From positions 124,001 to 188,000 of the forward strand of contig NZ_RSED01000007.1 of the NCBI RefSeq assembly GCF_003933735.1: a stretch of 64,000 nt of DNA, in the 5' to 3' direction. This document shows, one piece after another, positions 24,780 through 32,741 of the stretch. This stretch comes from Aquabacterium soli. Lineage in GTDB: Bacteria > Pseudomonadota > Gammaproteobacteria > Burkholderiales > Burkholderiaceae_C. Numbering within the stretch: the stretch's first letter is position 1; every line of letters starts with the position of its first letter. The notes below the pieces were generated by a model that saw only the letters and a program-made list of their open reading frames with translations, had not been told where the DNA came from and did no database searches. A program made the position numbers and the translations under genes.

Positions 24780-27595
24780 TCAACCGGTTGAGCTTTTCAC
24801 CGTGGGGTGGTGGTGTGATGCTGTCATCGCTGCTGGTGGCCGCTGCTTCGGTGGCTGCGCCTGCGGCTGGCCATGTGCCATCACAGGGCGCCGCCACCGA
24901 CTACCGGATCGAGACTCGCCAGCGCCTGAGCGATTGGTTGCTGGCCAACCCTTTGCCTGACAACGCCGATCTGCTGGCCTTGAGCTGGCGCTCTGCCGCA
25001 GAGCAGGACCGCCAGCAAGCGCTTCAGTCGCAACTGCGGCAGCGGCTGAATGGGCGCTGGTCTGCCCTGGGGGGTGTGATCGCCGACATGCCCGTGACAG
25101 GGCGTGTGGCTGTGCCCAAAGCCGATGCCCGCTGGCTGCAGGCCAATGCCCATGCCGACCCATGGCTCAGCCCCGGCGACATCGTTCATGTGGCCCCACG
25201 CAGTCAGCAGATCACCGTGCTTCTCACCACGGGCCACCAATGCCAGGTGCCCCACCAGGGCGGTGCCGATGCCGCCACCTACCTGCGCGCCTGCGGTGTG
25301 GTGTCGGCCGACCGCGCCTGGGTGGTGCAGCCCGATGGCGTGATCACCAGCCATGGCGTGGCCCGCTGGAACCAGAGCACGCAACATGCGCCCGCGGCCG
25401 GTGCCTGGATCTGGGCGCCTGAGTTGGGTGATGACATCGATCCGGATCTGTCCGATCAGGTGGCCAGCTTCCTGGCCCTGCAGGAGGTGGCCCCTCTGTC
25501 GCCAACCTGGTCGTTCAAGCGCTCGCCGCGCGACATCACCCTGGCGGCCGATGCGCGCGATCTGCCCACCGTAGGCAATGACTGGGGCGTGGTAGGCCTG
25601 ATGCAGACCCCGACGGCCCGCATGAGCCCAGCCGGCACCCTGGCCATCACCTACAGCCGCCAGGAGCCCTACAGCGTTCTCAACATGCGGCTGCAGCCGG
25701 TCGAGTGGCTGGAGCTGGCCCTGGGGTACATGAGCATTTCCGACAGGCCCTACGGCCCGACGGAGCTCAGCGGTGACCAGAGCTGGAAAGACAAGAGCGC
25801 ACACCTGAAGGTTCGCCTGTGGCAGGAATCGGCCTGGTGGCCCGAGGTGGCCCTGGGCTGGCGCGACTTCCTGGGCACGGGCGCGTTTTCGGGTGAATAC
25901 CTGGTGGCCAGCAAGCGCTATGGACCCTTCGATGTGAGCGCGGGCCTGGGCTTTGGCTACGTGGGGGGGCGCGGGGATGTGCGCAACCCGCTGGGCCGGG
26001 TGTCGGAGCGCTTCGACACCCGGCCGGGCCGCGACACGTTCTCGCGCAGCGGCGGGCAGGTCAACGGCAAGACCTTCTTCCGTGGGCCTGCCGCCTTCTT
26101 TGGCGGTGTGCAGTACCAGTTGCCGTGGCAGCAGTGGGTGCTCAAGGCCGAGGTGGATGGCAACGATTATGAGCACGACCCGGCCGGGCGTCCGATCAAG
26201 CAGGATTCGCCCGTCAACCTGGGCCTGGTGTACCGGGCGGCCTCATGGCTGGATGTGACGGTGGGTGTGGAGCGCGGCAACATGGCCACCGTGACGGTGT
26301 CGGCCCATGCTCCGCTCGACAAGCTGACCATGCCCAAGTTCCTGGATGCGCGCCCGGTGCCTGTGCTGCCCACGCGGCCTGCGCAGGCCGGTTTGGTTGC
26401 CACCACGGCGAAAGACATCCAGGATCAGACGAATCTGAAGGTGCGTGCCATCGAGCAGCGTGGCCGAACCTGGTCCGTGGTGGTGACCGACCCCGACATG
26501 GGTTACGAGCGCCCCGTGGTCGAGAGGGTGGCCGCTGTGGTGCACCGTGATGCACCAGCGGAGGTGGACCGCATCGAACTGCGTTTCGACCAGCGTGGTG
26601 TGCAAGTGGCACAGGCCGTGGTGGACCGTGAGGCCTGGGCGCGCGCCAAGACCGAGTTGCTGCCGCCCAGCCAGCAGCGCGAGGCCCTGAGCACAGAGGC
26701 CGTGGCGACTGACAAGGCGCCGGACAAGACCTTGTACGAGGCCGAGCCGAACCGTTTTGCCTATGGCGTGGGCCTGGCCTATCGCCAGAGCCTGGGCGGC
26801 CCCGATGCCTTCCTGCTGTTCCAGCTGGCGGCCGATCTGAACCTGAGCTGGCGCCTGCGTGACGACACCTGGGCCAATGGCCGCCTGCGGGTGGGCCTGG
26901 TGGACAACTACGACAAGTTCAAATACACGGCGCCCAGCGACATGCCGCGCGTGCGCACCTACATCCGCGAGTACCTGACCACCCGCAACGCCACGATCCC
27001 CAACCTGCAGATCACGCACATGGGCTCATTTGAGGCGCTGGGGGGAAGTGACCACTTCTACCTGGGGTATGCCGGGTTGCTGGAGACCATGTTCGCCGGC
27101 CTGGGCGGCGAGTACCTGTACCGCCCTGTGGGCAGCCGCTTGGCCGTGGGCGTGGATGTGAACCGTGTGCGCCAAAGGGCTTTCGAGCAGGATTTCGGCC
27201 TGCGTGACTACGAGGTGAACACCGGCCATGCCACTGCCTACTGGGATACCGGTTGGTATGACTTGGTGGCCAAGCTCAGCGCGGGCCAGTACCTGGCGGG
27301 TGACCGGGGTGTGACCCTGGATGTGTCACGCGTGTTCCGTAACGGCGTGTCCATGGGGGCCTACGCCACCAAGACCAACGTGTCGGCTGAGCGCTTCGGT
27401 GAGGGCTCATTCGACAAAGGCGTGTACGTGACGATCCCCTTCGATGCGATCCTGCCCAAGTCGGGCCCTTCGGAGGCCTCGATCGTCTATGCCCCGCTGC
27501 TACGCGATGGTGGGGCGCGCCTCAGTCGGCGCTTCACGCTGTATGACCTCACGTCCACGCGTGGTCCGCGGGCCTTGCAGACCGGGGCACCTTGA
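24776..27595 (+). CDS. Fused GfcC-GfcD (YjbG-YjbH) capsule/exopolysaccharide protein
   Basis: This large secreted protein of 939 residues starts at ATG 24776 (MINRLSFSP) with a signal peptide ending near AAGH. Residues about 35-240 resemble GfcC/YjbG. They include YRIETRQRLSDWLL, a RLNGRWSALGG helix, a strand segment AVPKADARWLQANAHADPWLSPGD and WIWAPELGDDIDPDL. From about residue 250 the YjbH domain begins with SPRDITLAADARDLPTVGNDW and TPTARMSPAGTLAITYSR. It runs to the end as a beta-rich, probably barrel, region (GRLRVGLVDNYDKFKY, HMGSFEALGG, SMGAYATKTNVSAERFGEG). In E. coli these are two genes (about 250 and 700 residues), and the combined length here fits their sum. It likely forms part of the outer-membrane secretion path. 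Confidence 0.85.
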   Translation: MINRLSFSPWGGGVMLSSLLVAAASVAAPAAGHVPSQGAATDYRIETRQRLSDWLLANPLPDNADLLALSWRSAAEQDRQQALQSQLRQRLNGRWSALGGVIADMPVTGRVAVPKADARWLQANAHADPWLSPGDIVHVAPRSQQITVLLTTGHQCQVPHQGGADAATYLRACGVVSADRAWVVQPDGVITSHGVARWNQSTQHAPAAGAWIWAPELGDDIDPDLSDQVASFLALQEVAPLSPTWSFKRSPRDITLAADARDLPTVGNDWGVVGLMQTPTARMSPAGTLAITYSRQEPYSVLNMRLQPVEWLELALGYMSISDRPYGPTELSGDQSWKDKSAHLKVRLWQESAWWPEVALGWRDFLGTGAFSGEYLVASKRYGPFDVSAGLGFGYVGGRGDVRNPLGRVSERFDTRPGRDTFSRSGGQVNGKTFFRGPAAFFGGVQYQLPWQQWVLKAEVDGNDYEHDPAGRPIKQDSPVNLGLVYRAASWLDVTVGVERGNMATVTVSAHAPLDKLTMPKFLDARPVPVLPTRPAQAGLVATTAKDIQDQTNLKVRAIEQRGRTWSVVVTDPDMGYERPVVERVAAVVHRDAPAEVDRIELRFDQRGVQVAQAVVDREAWARAKTELLPPSQQREALSTEAVATDKAPDKTLYEAEPNRFAYGVGLAYRQSLGGPDAFLLFQLAADLNLSWRLRDDTWANGRLRVGLVDNYDKFKYTAPSDMPRVRTYIREYLTTRNATIPNLQITHMGSFEALGGSDHFYLGYAGLLETMFAGLGGEYLYRPVGSRLAVGVDVNRVRQRAFEQDFGLRDYEVNTGHATAYWDTGWYDLVAKLSAGQYLAGDRGVTLDVSRVFRNGVSMGAYATKTNVSAERFGEGSFDKGVYVTIPFDAILPKSGPSEASIVYAPLLRDGGARLSRRFTLYDLTSTRGPRALQTGAP

Positions 27596-27604
27596 CGCGT
27601 GGCG

Positions 27605-28240
27605 TCAAACCGGCCACTTCAACGCGGGCGTCTTGAGCACTTGCAGCAACGCCGCATCCCGCGCTTCGGCCTCATCACCGATCATCGCGCGCATCAGCGC
27701 CAGGGTCTCGGCCTTGCGGTCGGGATCTTCCAGGCGCCAGCCATGCCGCATCAACAGGGCATCGGCCGCGGACAGCCGCAGCGATTCCCTTGGATCGGTG
27801 CGCACGATGTCGGCCAGCCGATCGCTCGCGTCCGTGGCGGGGATCGATCGGAGCAACCCTTCCATCGCCAGCCCGCACAGCCACAGGTCGTCGTCATCGC
27901 GCACCTTGCGCGTCAGGACATCCAGCGCGCCGATGTGGTCGGCGAGCGAGAGCAGCGCATAGGCGCAGTCCAGCACGAATTCATCGGCGTGCCGGGTGGT
28001 GGCCGCGTGTGCCTGAAGCGCCTGCTCCAGCAGTTGCCGGGTGGTGTGTGTCGGGGCGATGAAAGCCAGTGAGCGCGGCGCGCGCGCATTGCGCTGCTCA
28101 AAGGCCGTGATGAGGATCTGGTGCACCCTCGGGCGTTCAGCCTCGCTCAGCTGGGCCAGGTGGTAGACGGACATGCCCTCCATCGACTCACGCCCCGTGG
28201 CATTGAACTCTCTCAGGAACAGGTCATAGGCCGCGGTCAT
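27605..28240 (-). CDS. Unknown alpha-helical protein, tandem paralogue A
   Basis: I do not recognise a named family. The 211-residue product starts at ATG 28240 (MTAAYDLF); a TTG start at 28261 would add seven residues. It is soluble and helix-rich, with regularly spaced leucines, reminiscent of HEAT-like repeats (LLRSIPATDASDRLADIVR, RLSAADALLMRHGW, AETLALMRAMIG). It is clearly related to the next gene upstream (27-30% by eye). Both open with MTAAYDLF, share GRE-R-EG near residue 20, and share the RHGW motif and the C-terminal VLK-P. It lies 17 bases after its paralogue and ends convergent with the capsule gene, 9 bases away. Confidence 0.7.
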   Translation of the reverse strand: MTAAYDLFLREFNATGRESMEGMSVYHLAQLSEAERPRVHQILITAFEQRNARAPRSLAFIAPTHTTRQLLEQALQAHAATTRHADEFVLDCAYALLSLADHIGALDVLTRKVRDDDDLWLCGLAMEGLLRSIPATDASDRLADIVRTDPRESLRLSAADALLMRHGWRLEDPDRKAETLALMRAMIGDEAEARDAALLQVLKTPALKWPV

Positions 28241-28257
28241 GGGGCGATCATCAGGGC

Positions 28258-28893
28258 TCAAGGGCGTGCCAGCGGCTTGATCGGCGCCTTGAGGACTTTG
28301 ACCAGCGCGCCATCGCGTTGCGCAGCGTCGCCGTCGACCAGGGCACGCAGCAACTGCAGCGCTTCGGCCTGTGTGGCGGCATCCGTGAGGTACCAGCCAT
28401 GGCGCTGCAGCAGTGTGTCTGCGGCATCGGCGCGCAGGTCTTCGTCATCCATCGAACGAACCAGCCGGGCCAGGCGAGGGCTGGCATCGCTGGCGGGCTG
28501 GGCCCAGCGCAGCCCATCCATGGCGATGCCGCGCTTCCAGTTGTCGGTGGCCTTGGTGAAGACGCCTTCCAGGGCGTCGAGCACCAGGGGCTTGCCCGTC
28601 AGCAAGGCCAGCGCCGCCAGCACCTGCAACTCGAAATCGGTGGCCTGTGCGGCTGTGGCGGCGGCGGGTGCCAACGGTTCCAGCAAGGCCACGGTGTCGG
28701 GCTCGGGGCTGAGCACGGCCAGCGGCAGGGGCGCGCGCATGTCATGCTGTGCGACGAGGCCCACGAGGGCCTGGCGGACCTTGGTGCGCTCGTCCGGAGT
28801 GAGGCGTGCGAAGCTGCCGGTGGAGAAGCCTTCGAGCCGTTCACGGCCATCGGCCTGCAGTTCCTTGATGAAGAGGTCGTAGGCAGCGGTCAT
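28258..28893 (-). CDS. Unknown alpha-helical protein, tandem paralogue B
   Basis: This 211-residue soluble helical protein is related to paralogue A. Shared points are MTAAYDLF, GRERLEGFS, the RAPLPLAVLSP segment (RAPRSLAFIAP in A), LARLVRSMDDEDLRADAADTLLQRHGW and the end VLKAPIKPLA. The repeated helices suggest a scaffold or binding protein rather than an enzyme, and no catalytic motif is visible. Its ATG overlaps the stop of the upstream gene as ATGA, so the two are probably translated together. Function is unknown. Confidence 0.72.
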   Translation of the reverse strand: MTAAYDLFIKELQADGRERLEGFSTGSFARLTPDERTKVRQALVGLVAQHDMRAPLPLAVLSPEPDTVALLEPLAPAAATAAQATDFELQVLAALALLTGKPLVLDALEGVFTKATDNWKRGIAMDGLRWAQPASDASPRLARLVRSMDDEDLRADAADTLLQRHGWYLTDAATQAEALQLLRALVDGDAAQRDGALVKVLKAPIKPLARP

Positions 28894-30245
28894 GGTGCGG
28901 TCTTGGGTGGCAGGACAATGGTGGGGGTGAACGTGATTTCACCGCGTCGGGCCTTGTTGCGCAGGATGCGTTCCTCGACGAGACGCCACATCATGCCGCC
29001 ATCAGGGTGGCGATCAGGGGTCTGCACGATGGTGATCTTGCCTTGCGCGCTCTCGGCATACGAGGCCGATGCCAGCGCCCACAGGTCACGAAGGTAAGGA
29101 GGCGGCTCCTTGGAATCCTGGTTCCAGGGCAGGGCCTTGCTGGGGTCGTCCTTGTTCCAGTCGTCGATGAGGGTGCCGCCGGGCGTCGACTCCAGCGCCA
29201 CACCGCCTTGACCCGCTGCGATGTCGATGGCGGCGTCCTTGTCGCCGGACCAGAAGACGGCCAGGTCCTTGGGGGATGACACATCCAGGCGGGCCACCAG
29301 CGGTGCCCAGTCTTCGGCGGTGCCTTTGCAGAGCGCATCGCGTTTGGGCCAGCAGGATTCAAGCACCGCGCGTGCTGCCAGGCGCTCCTTGTGCGCCTGT
29401 GCCTTGAGCTTCTCGGCCGTGGCCAGATCGCCCGAGGCCTCGGCTTTGCGCGCGGCGAGCAGTCGTTCTCGGACACTGGCCCCGAGCTTCTTGAGCACTT
29501 GGCGCTCTTGTTGGATCTTCGGGTCGTCCTGCAGGTTCTTGATGAGGACGAAGGCCTTGTCCATGCCGGGCTCGTCCAGCCTGCTCAGGTCTTTCTGCGT
29601 TTGGGCTTCGGCCTGTGCCTGGCGCAGCAGGACATTCAGGTTCTTCACGCCCTCGGCGGCTTGCGCGGTCAGGCCGCCCTTGATGGCAGCGGACAGATCT
29701 TGCAAGGTCTGGCGCAGCGCGGGGGCCTGGCGGCCACCTGCCAAGATGGCTTGCTGAACCTGTGGCAGCAAGAGCTTCAGCGCAGCCTGGACCTTGGCCA
29801 GTGCGGCCGTGTTGGCGGGTTCTGCTTTGCTGGCGTTGGCGTTGGCGTCGGTGAGGGCGGGAGCGCTGGTGGCGCTTTCCTCGTCATCATCCGCCAGCTC
29901 CTGCCCGTCCATCTTGAGCGCCACCTTGCGTACAGGCATGCCTTGCAGCTTGAGCCAGGCGCCCAGCTTCTTGGCCAGACCGCCAGGGGGCTTGGCGTCG
30001 AGCACCAGCACCAGGGTGTCCTTGCGGTTGTCGTCGACCTCGGTGGTGCCTGAAGCGAGCTGCTTGGAGCCGGTGGCCTCTTTGAGCGCCTTGGCCAGGG
30101 CGCGGCCGGCCCGCGTGGCGTGCAGGCTGAGGCAGTGATCTTCCGGCTGCTTGCCCAGCACCGCCGCGAAGTTCATGGGCTGGCGGCGCGAGCGCTGGAG
30201 GGCTGATTTCAGCGCGCTGAGGTCATCGTCGCTGAGCGTGCTCAT
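28890..30245 (-). CDS. Unknown coiled-coil-rich cytoplasmic protein
   Basis: I do not recognise this 451-residue protein. I chose ATG 30245 (MSTLSDDDLSAL), which overlaps the yacG stop as ATGA. The N-terminal 125 residues look globular (DTLVLVLDAKPPGGLAKKLG and MPVRKVALKMDG). A Ser/Ala/Asp linker follows, then a long charged helical region (about 150-310, for example VLKKLGASVRERLLAARKAEASGDLATAEKLKAQAHKERLA). A C-terminal region of about 140 residues contains CWPKRDALCKG, WAPLVARLDVSSPKDLAVFWSG, GTLIDDWNKDD and TPDRHPDGGMMWRLVEER. The last part resembles secreted or effector-type proteins with a substrate-like pocket, but there is no signal peptide. It forms an operon with the two paralogues. 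Confidence 0.65.
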   Translation of the reverse strand: MSTLSDDDLSALKSALQRSRRQPMNFAAVLGKQPEDHCLSLHATRAGRALAKALKEATGSKQLASGTTEVDDNRKDTLVLVLDAKPPGGLAKKLGAWLKLQGMPVRKVALKMDGQELADDDEESATSAPALTDANANASKAEPANTAALAKVQAALKLLLPQVQQAILAGGRQAPALRQTLQDLSAAIKGGLTAQAAEGVKNLNVLLRQAQAEAQTQKDLSRLDEPGMDKAFVLIKNLQDDPKIQQERQVLKKLGASVRERLLAARKAEASGDLATAEKLKAQAHKERLAARAVLESCWPKRDALCKGTAEDWAPLVARLDVSSPKDLAVFWSGDKDAAIDIAAGQGGVALESTPGGTLIDDWNKDDPSKALPWNQDSKEPPPYLRDLWALASASYAESAQGKITIVQTPDRHPDGGMMWRLVEERILRNKARRGEITFTPTIVLPPKTAP

Positions 30246-30454
30246 CGGATGTCGTCGGGATCGATCAGGTCTTCCGGCAGGTCTTCGGGATTGGGCTTGG
30301 CGGCCATGCGGTACTGCTCGCTGGCCCAGGCGCCCAGGTCGATGGCCTGGCATCCCTTGCTGCAGAAGGGGCGGTAGGGGTTGTCGGTGCTGTAGGGGTG
30401 GGGCTCGCCGCAGGAGGGGCAGGGCACCATCAAGGTCTTCTTGGGCGTCGTCAT
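30242..30454 (-). CDS. yacG: DNA gyrase inhibitor YacG
   Basis: This small zinc-binding protein inhibits DNA gyrase in E. coli. The 70 residues carry four cysteines, CPSC (C12, C15) and CSKGC (C31, C35), and the family motif FCSKGCQAIDLGAWASEQYR. The start at ATG 30454 (MTTPKKTLMVPCPSCG) matches the usual length of about 65. It sits 40 bases after zapD, as in many proteobacterial coaE-zapD-yacG operons. Its stop overlaps the ATG of the unknown coiled-coil gene. Confidence 0.93.
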   Translation of the reverse strand: MTTPKKTLMVPCPSCGEPHPYSTDNPYRPFCSKGCQAIDLGAWASEQYRMAAKPNPEDLPEDLIDPDDIR

Positions 30455-30494
30455 GGCATCAGGCCAGCGTGTCTGGCGGGTGATCAGGCGGGCG

Positions 30495-31253
30495 TCAGGC
30501 GCAGAGCGTGAGCTCGAAGCTGGCGTCGGTGTCGGTGGCCAGCCTGGGCTTGCCCTCGGCATCCTGGCGCATCAGGCGGATGGAGGCCATCAGGCGGTTG
30601 CCGCTGATCTCTGGCACCAGGCCCAGGGCCCCATCGATGCGCAGGCGCAGCAGCAGGTAGGTGCGGCCTTCTTTCAGGCTGTGCTGGAACTGGCCGGCGG
30701 GGGCGGCCACCATGTGCGGGTGGCCGGCATCGCGCAGCAGGCTCAGCATCAGTGCCAGCGCCTCGTACAGGGGCGCCAGCGTGCCGCCCCATTGCTGCAG
30801 GTCGGCCTGGCGCCGGGCGGGCGGCTCGTGTTGCCAGGCGTAGTAGGAGGGCAGGTCGAACTCGCAGGTACCGCCCGGGATGCTGATGCGGCTGCGGATG
30901 CTCATCAGCCAGTCGTTGGCCGCCAGGGCCTGGCCGGCCTTGCCCTGCAGCTGGTTCAGGCCCTGGTAGGCATGCTCGATGCGTTGCAGTACCTCCAGCA
31001 GCACACCCTCCTGGATGGCGGGGTTGCCGCGGTAGCTCTCGAATTGGCCCTTGTAGCGGTCGAGCTCTTTGAGCAGATCGCTCTTGATGTCGGCCCGCGA
31101 GGCCACATCCATGATCTCGAACATGGTGGCGAGCGCGTAGTGGTGGTCCACCGGCGTGTCGCGCGAGGCAAGGAACCCCAGGCGCTTGAACAAGTGCTCA
31201 AGCCGGAGCATCGTGCGGATGCTTTCGTTGAAAGGGTATTCGTAGAGGATCAA
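30495..31253 (-). CDS. zapD: Cell division protein ZapD (TTG start)
   Basis: ZapD cross-links FtsZ filaments at the division ring. The 252-residue product begins at a TTG codon (31251-31253), because the family N-terminus MILYEYPFNESIRTMLRLEH starts there and a good AGGTGA ribosome binding site precedes it. An in-frame ATG upstream would add 34 unrelated residues that run through coaE. Conserved features are the long helices of the N-terminal half and the beta-rich C-terminal half (WLMSIRSRISIPGGTCEFDL and LRLRIDGALGLVPEISG). It lies between coaE and yacG, the usual order. Confidence 0.95.
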   Translation of the reverse strand: MILYEYPFNESIRTMLRLEHLFKRLGFLASRDTPVDHHYALATMFEIMDVASRADIKSDLLKELDRYKGQFESYRGNPAIQEGVLLEVLQRIEHAYQGLNQLQGKAGQALAANDWLMSIRSRISIPGGTCEFDLPSYYAWQHEPPARRQADLQQWGGTLAPLYEALALMLSLLRDAGHPHMVAAPAGQFQHSLKEGRTYLLLRLRIDGALGLVPEISGNRLMASIRLMRQDAEGKPRLATDTDASFELTLCA

Positions 31254-31281
31254 CGCGTCACCTGGAGCCTGTGCAAGCGGT

Positions 31282-31887
31282 TCATGGGTGATTGTTCCAC
31301 AGGTCCCAGAGTTCCTGGACCTGCTGCCGTAACTCTTCCAGGGTGATGCCGTCATTCAGGATGACGTGATCGGCCGCCTCGCGGCGCTGTTCGCGGGTGG
31401 CCTGCTTGGACAGCACGGCCTCCACGGCAGGGCGCTCCCACCCGGAACGGGCCATGACGCGCTGGATCTGCGTCTCGGGCAGGGCATCGACCACCAGGAT
31501 GCGGTCGACCTTGTCGCGCCAGCGGCGGCCCGATTCGACCATCAGGGGCACGTCGTAGACCACACGCTGGCCTGGGGCAGCCTGGGCTGCGTGGTGGTCG
31601 GCCCGTTGGCCGATCAGGGGGTGCAGGATGGTTTCCAGGCGGGCCAGGGCGGTGGGGTCGCCGAAAGCCAGGTTGCGCATGCGGGCACGGTCCATGGCGC
31701 CCTGGGCATCGATCATGTCGGCCCCGAAGGCCTGCGAGATGGCGTCGATGGCATGGCCGCCCGGGGCGGTCAGCGAGCGCGAGATGGCGTCGGTGTCGAC
31801 CAGGTGGGCGCCCAGATCGACCAGCATCTGGCCGACCGTGGATTTGCCGCTGCCGATGCCGCCGGTGAGCCCGATGGTCTGGATCAC
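31282..31887 (-). CDS. coaE: Dephospho-CoA kinase
   Basis: CoaE phosphorylates dephospho-CoA, the last step of coenzyme A synthesis. The P-loop GGIGSGKS lies at residues 9-16. [15 protein letters not shown], the substrate loop [10 protein letters not shown] and the lid-type RVMARSGW are conserved. The 201 residues are normal for the family. It starts with GTG at 31887, which overlaps the pilD stop as GTGA; a longer frame upstream would read through pilD in another frame. It sits in the classic pilB-pilC-pilD-coaE-zapD-yacG string. Confidence 0.96.
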   Translation of the reverse strand: MIQTIGLTGGIGSGKSTVGQMLVDLGAHLVDTDAISRSLTAPGGHAIDAISQAFGADMIDAQGAMDRARMRNLAFGDPTALARLETILHPLIGQRADHHAAQAAPGQRVVYDVPLMVESGRRWRDKVDRILVVDALPETQIQRVMARSGWERPAVEAVLSKQATREQRREAADHVILNDGITLEELRQQVQELWDLWNNHP

Positions 31888-32741
31888 CAGCCGAACCAGT
31901 CCAGCACGCGGGCTTCGCCCGCGAAGAGCACCACCAGCCCTGCGCCCGCCAGGAAGGGGCCGAAAGGCACGTACTGGCCTTCGCGCAGGCTGCTCTGGAT
32001 CTTGAGGGCGATGCCCACCACGGCGCCGATGATCGACGAGATCAGGATGATGGGCAGCAGCATCTTCCATCCCAGCCAGGCGCCCAGCGCGGCCAGCAGC
32101 TTGAAGTCGCCATAGCCCATGCCTTCCTTGCCGGTGGCCTTCTTGAACACCCAGTACACCGACCACAGCGACAGGTAGCCCGCCACGGCACCCCAGAGTG
32201 CATCGTGCAGCGGCAGGGAGGCCCACCCGAGCCCGGCTGCCACCAGGCCGGCCCACAGCAGGGGCAGGGTGAGGTCGTCGGGCAGCAGGGTGGTGTCCCA
32301 GTCGATCAGCGATGCGGCCACCAGCACGGCCACCACGCCGCACCAGGCCAGCGTGAAGGGGTGCGGGCCGAAGCGCCAGGCGCAGGCGGCGAACAGCAGG
32401 CCGGTGGCCAGTTCGACCAGGGGGTAGCGCCATGAGATGCGTGAACCGCAGCCCGAGCACTTGCCCCGCAGCACCAGCCAGCTGACCAGCGGGATGTTTT
32501 CATACCAGCGGATCTGGTGGCCGCAGGACGGGCAGCGCGATGCGGGCTGGGAGAGGCTGAGCGGCTTGTCGTCACCGGCCTGATCACCCAGCTCCAGCAT
32601 GTCGCGGGCATCTTGCCGCCACTGCCGCTCCAGGATCAGCGGCAGCCGGTGGATCACCACGTTGAGGAAGCTGCCGATCAGCAGGCCGACGACGAACAGC
32701 GCGGCCGGGGTCAGCAGGATCGACAGGTAGACATCGAACAT
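31884..32741 (-). CDS. pilD: Type IV prepilin peptidase/methyltransferase PilD
   Basis: PilD cleaves leader peptides of type IV prepilins and N-methylates the new N-terminus, in the inner membrane. The 285 residues contain the leading [12 protein letters not shown] loop and the zinc-type cysteine pairs CPSC (C70, C73) and CSGC (C95, C98). The two catalytic aspartates lie in [12 protein letters not shown] and the [10 protein letters not shown] loop. About eight membrane segments follow. Its ATG shares a base with the pilC stop, so the genes are coupled. It probably also processes type II secretion pseudopilins. Confidence 0.97.
   Translation of the reverse strand: MFDVYLSILLTPAALFVVGLLIGSFLNVVIHRLPLILERQWRQDARDMLELGDQAGDDKPLSLSQPASRCPSCGHQIRWYENIPLVSWLVLRGKCSGCGSRISWRYPLVELATGLLFAACAWRFGPHPFTLAWCGVVAVLVAASLIDWDTTLLPDDLTLPLLWAGLVAAGLGWASLPLHDALWGAVAGYLSLWSVYWVFKKATGKEGMGYGDFKLLAALGAWLGWKMLLPIILISSIIGAVVGIALKIQSSLREGQYVPFGPFLAGAGLVVLFAGEARVLDWFGW

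Noticed and set aside
24881..26176. 431-codon - strand frame
   Set aside because: It is opposite the GfcCD-like gene, with low-complexity composition.
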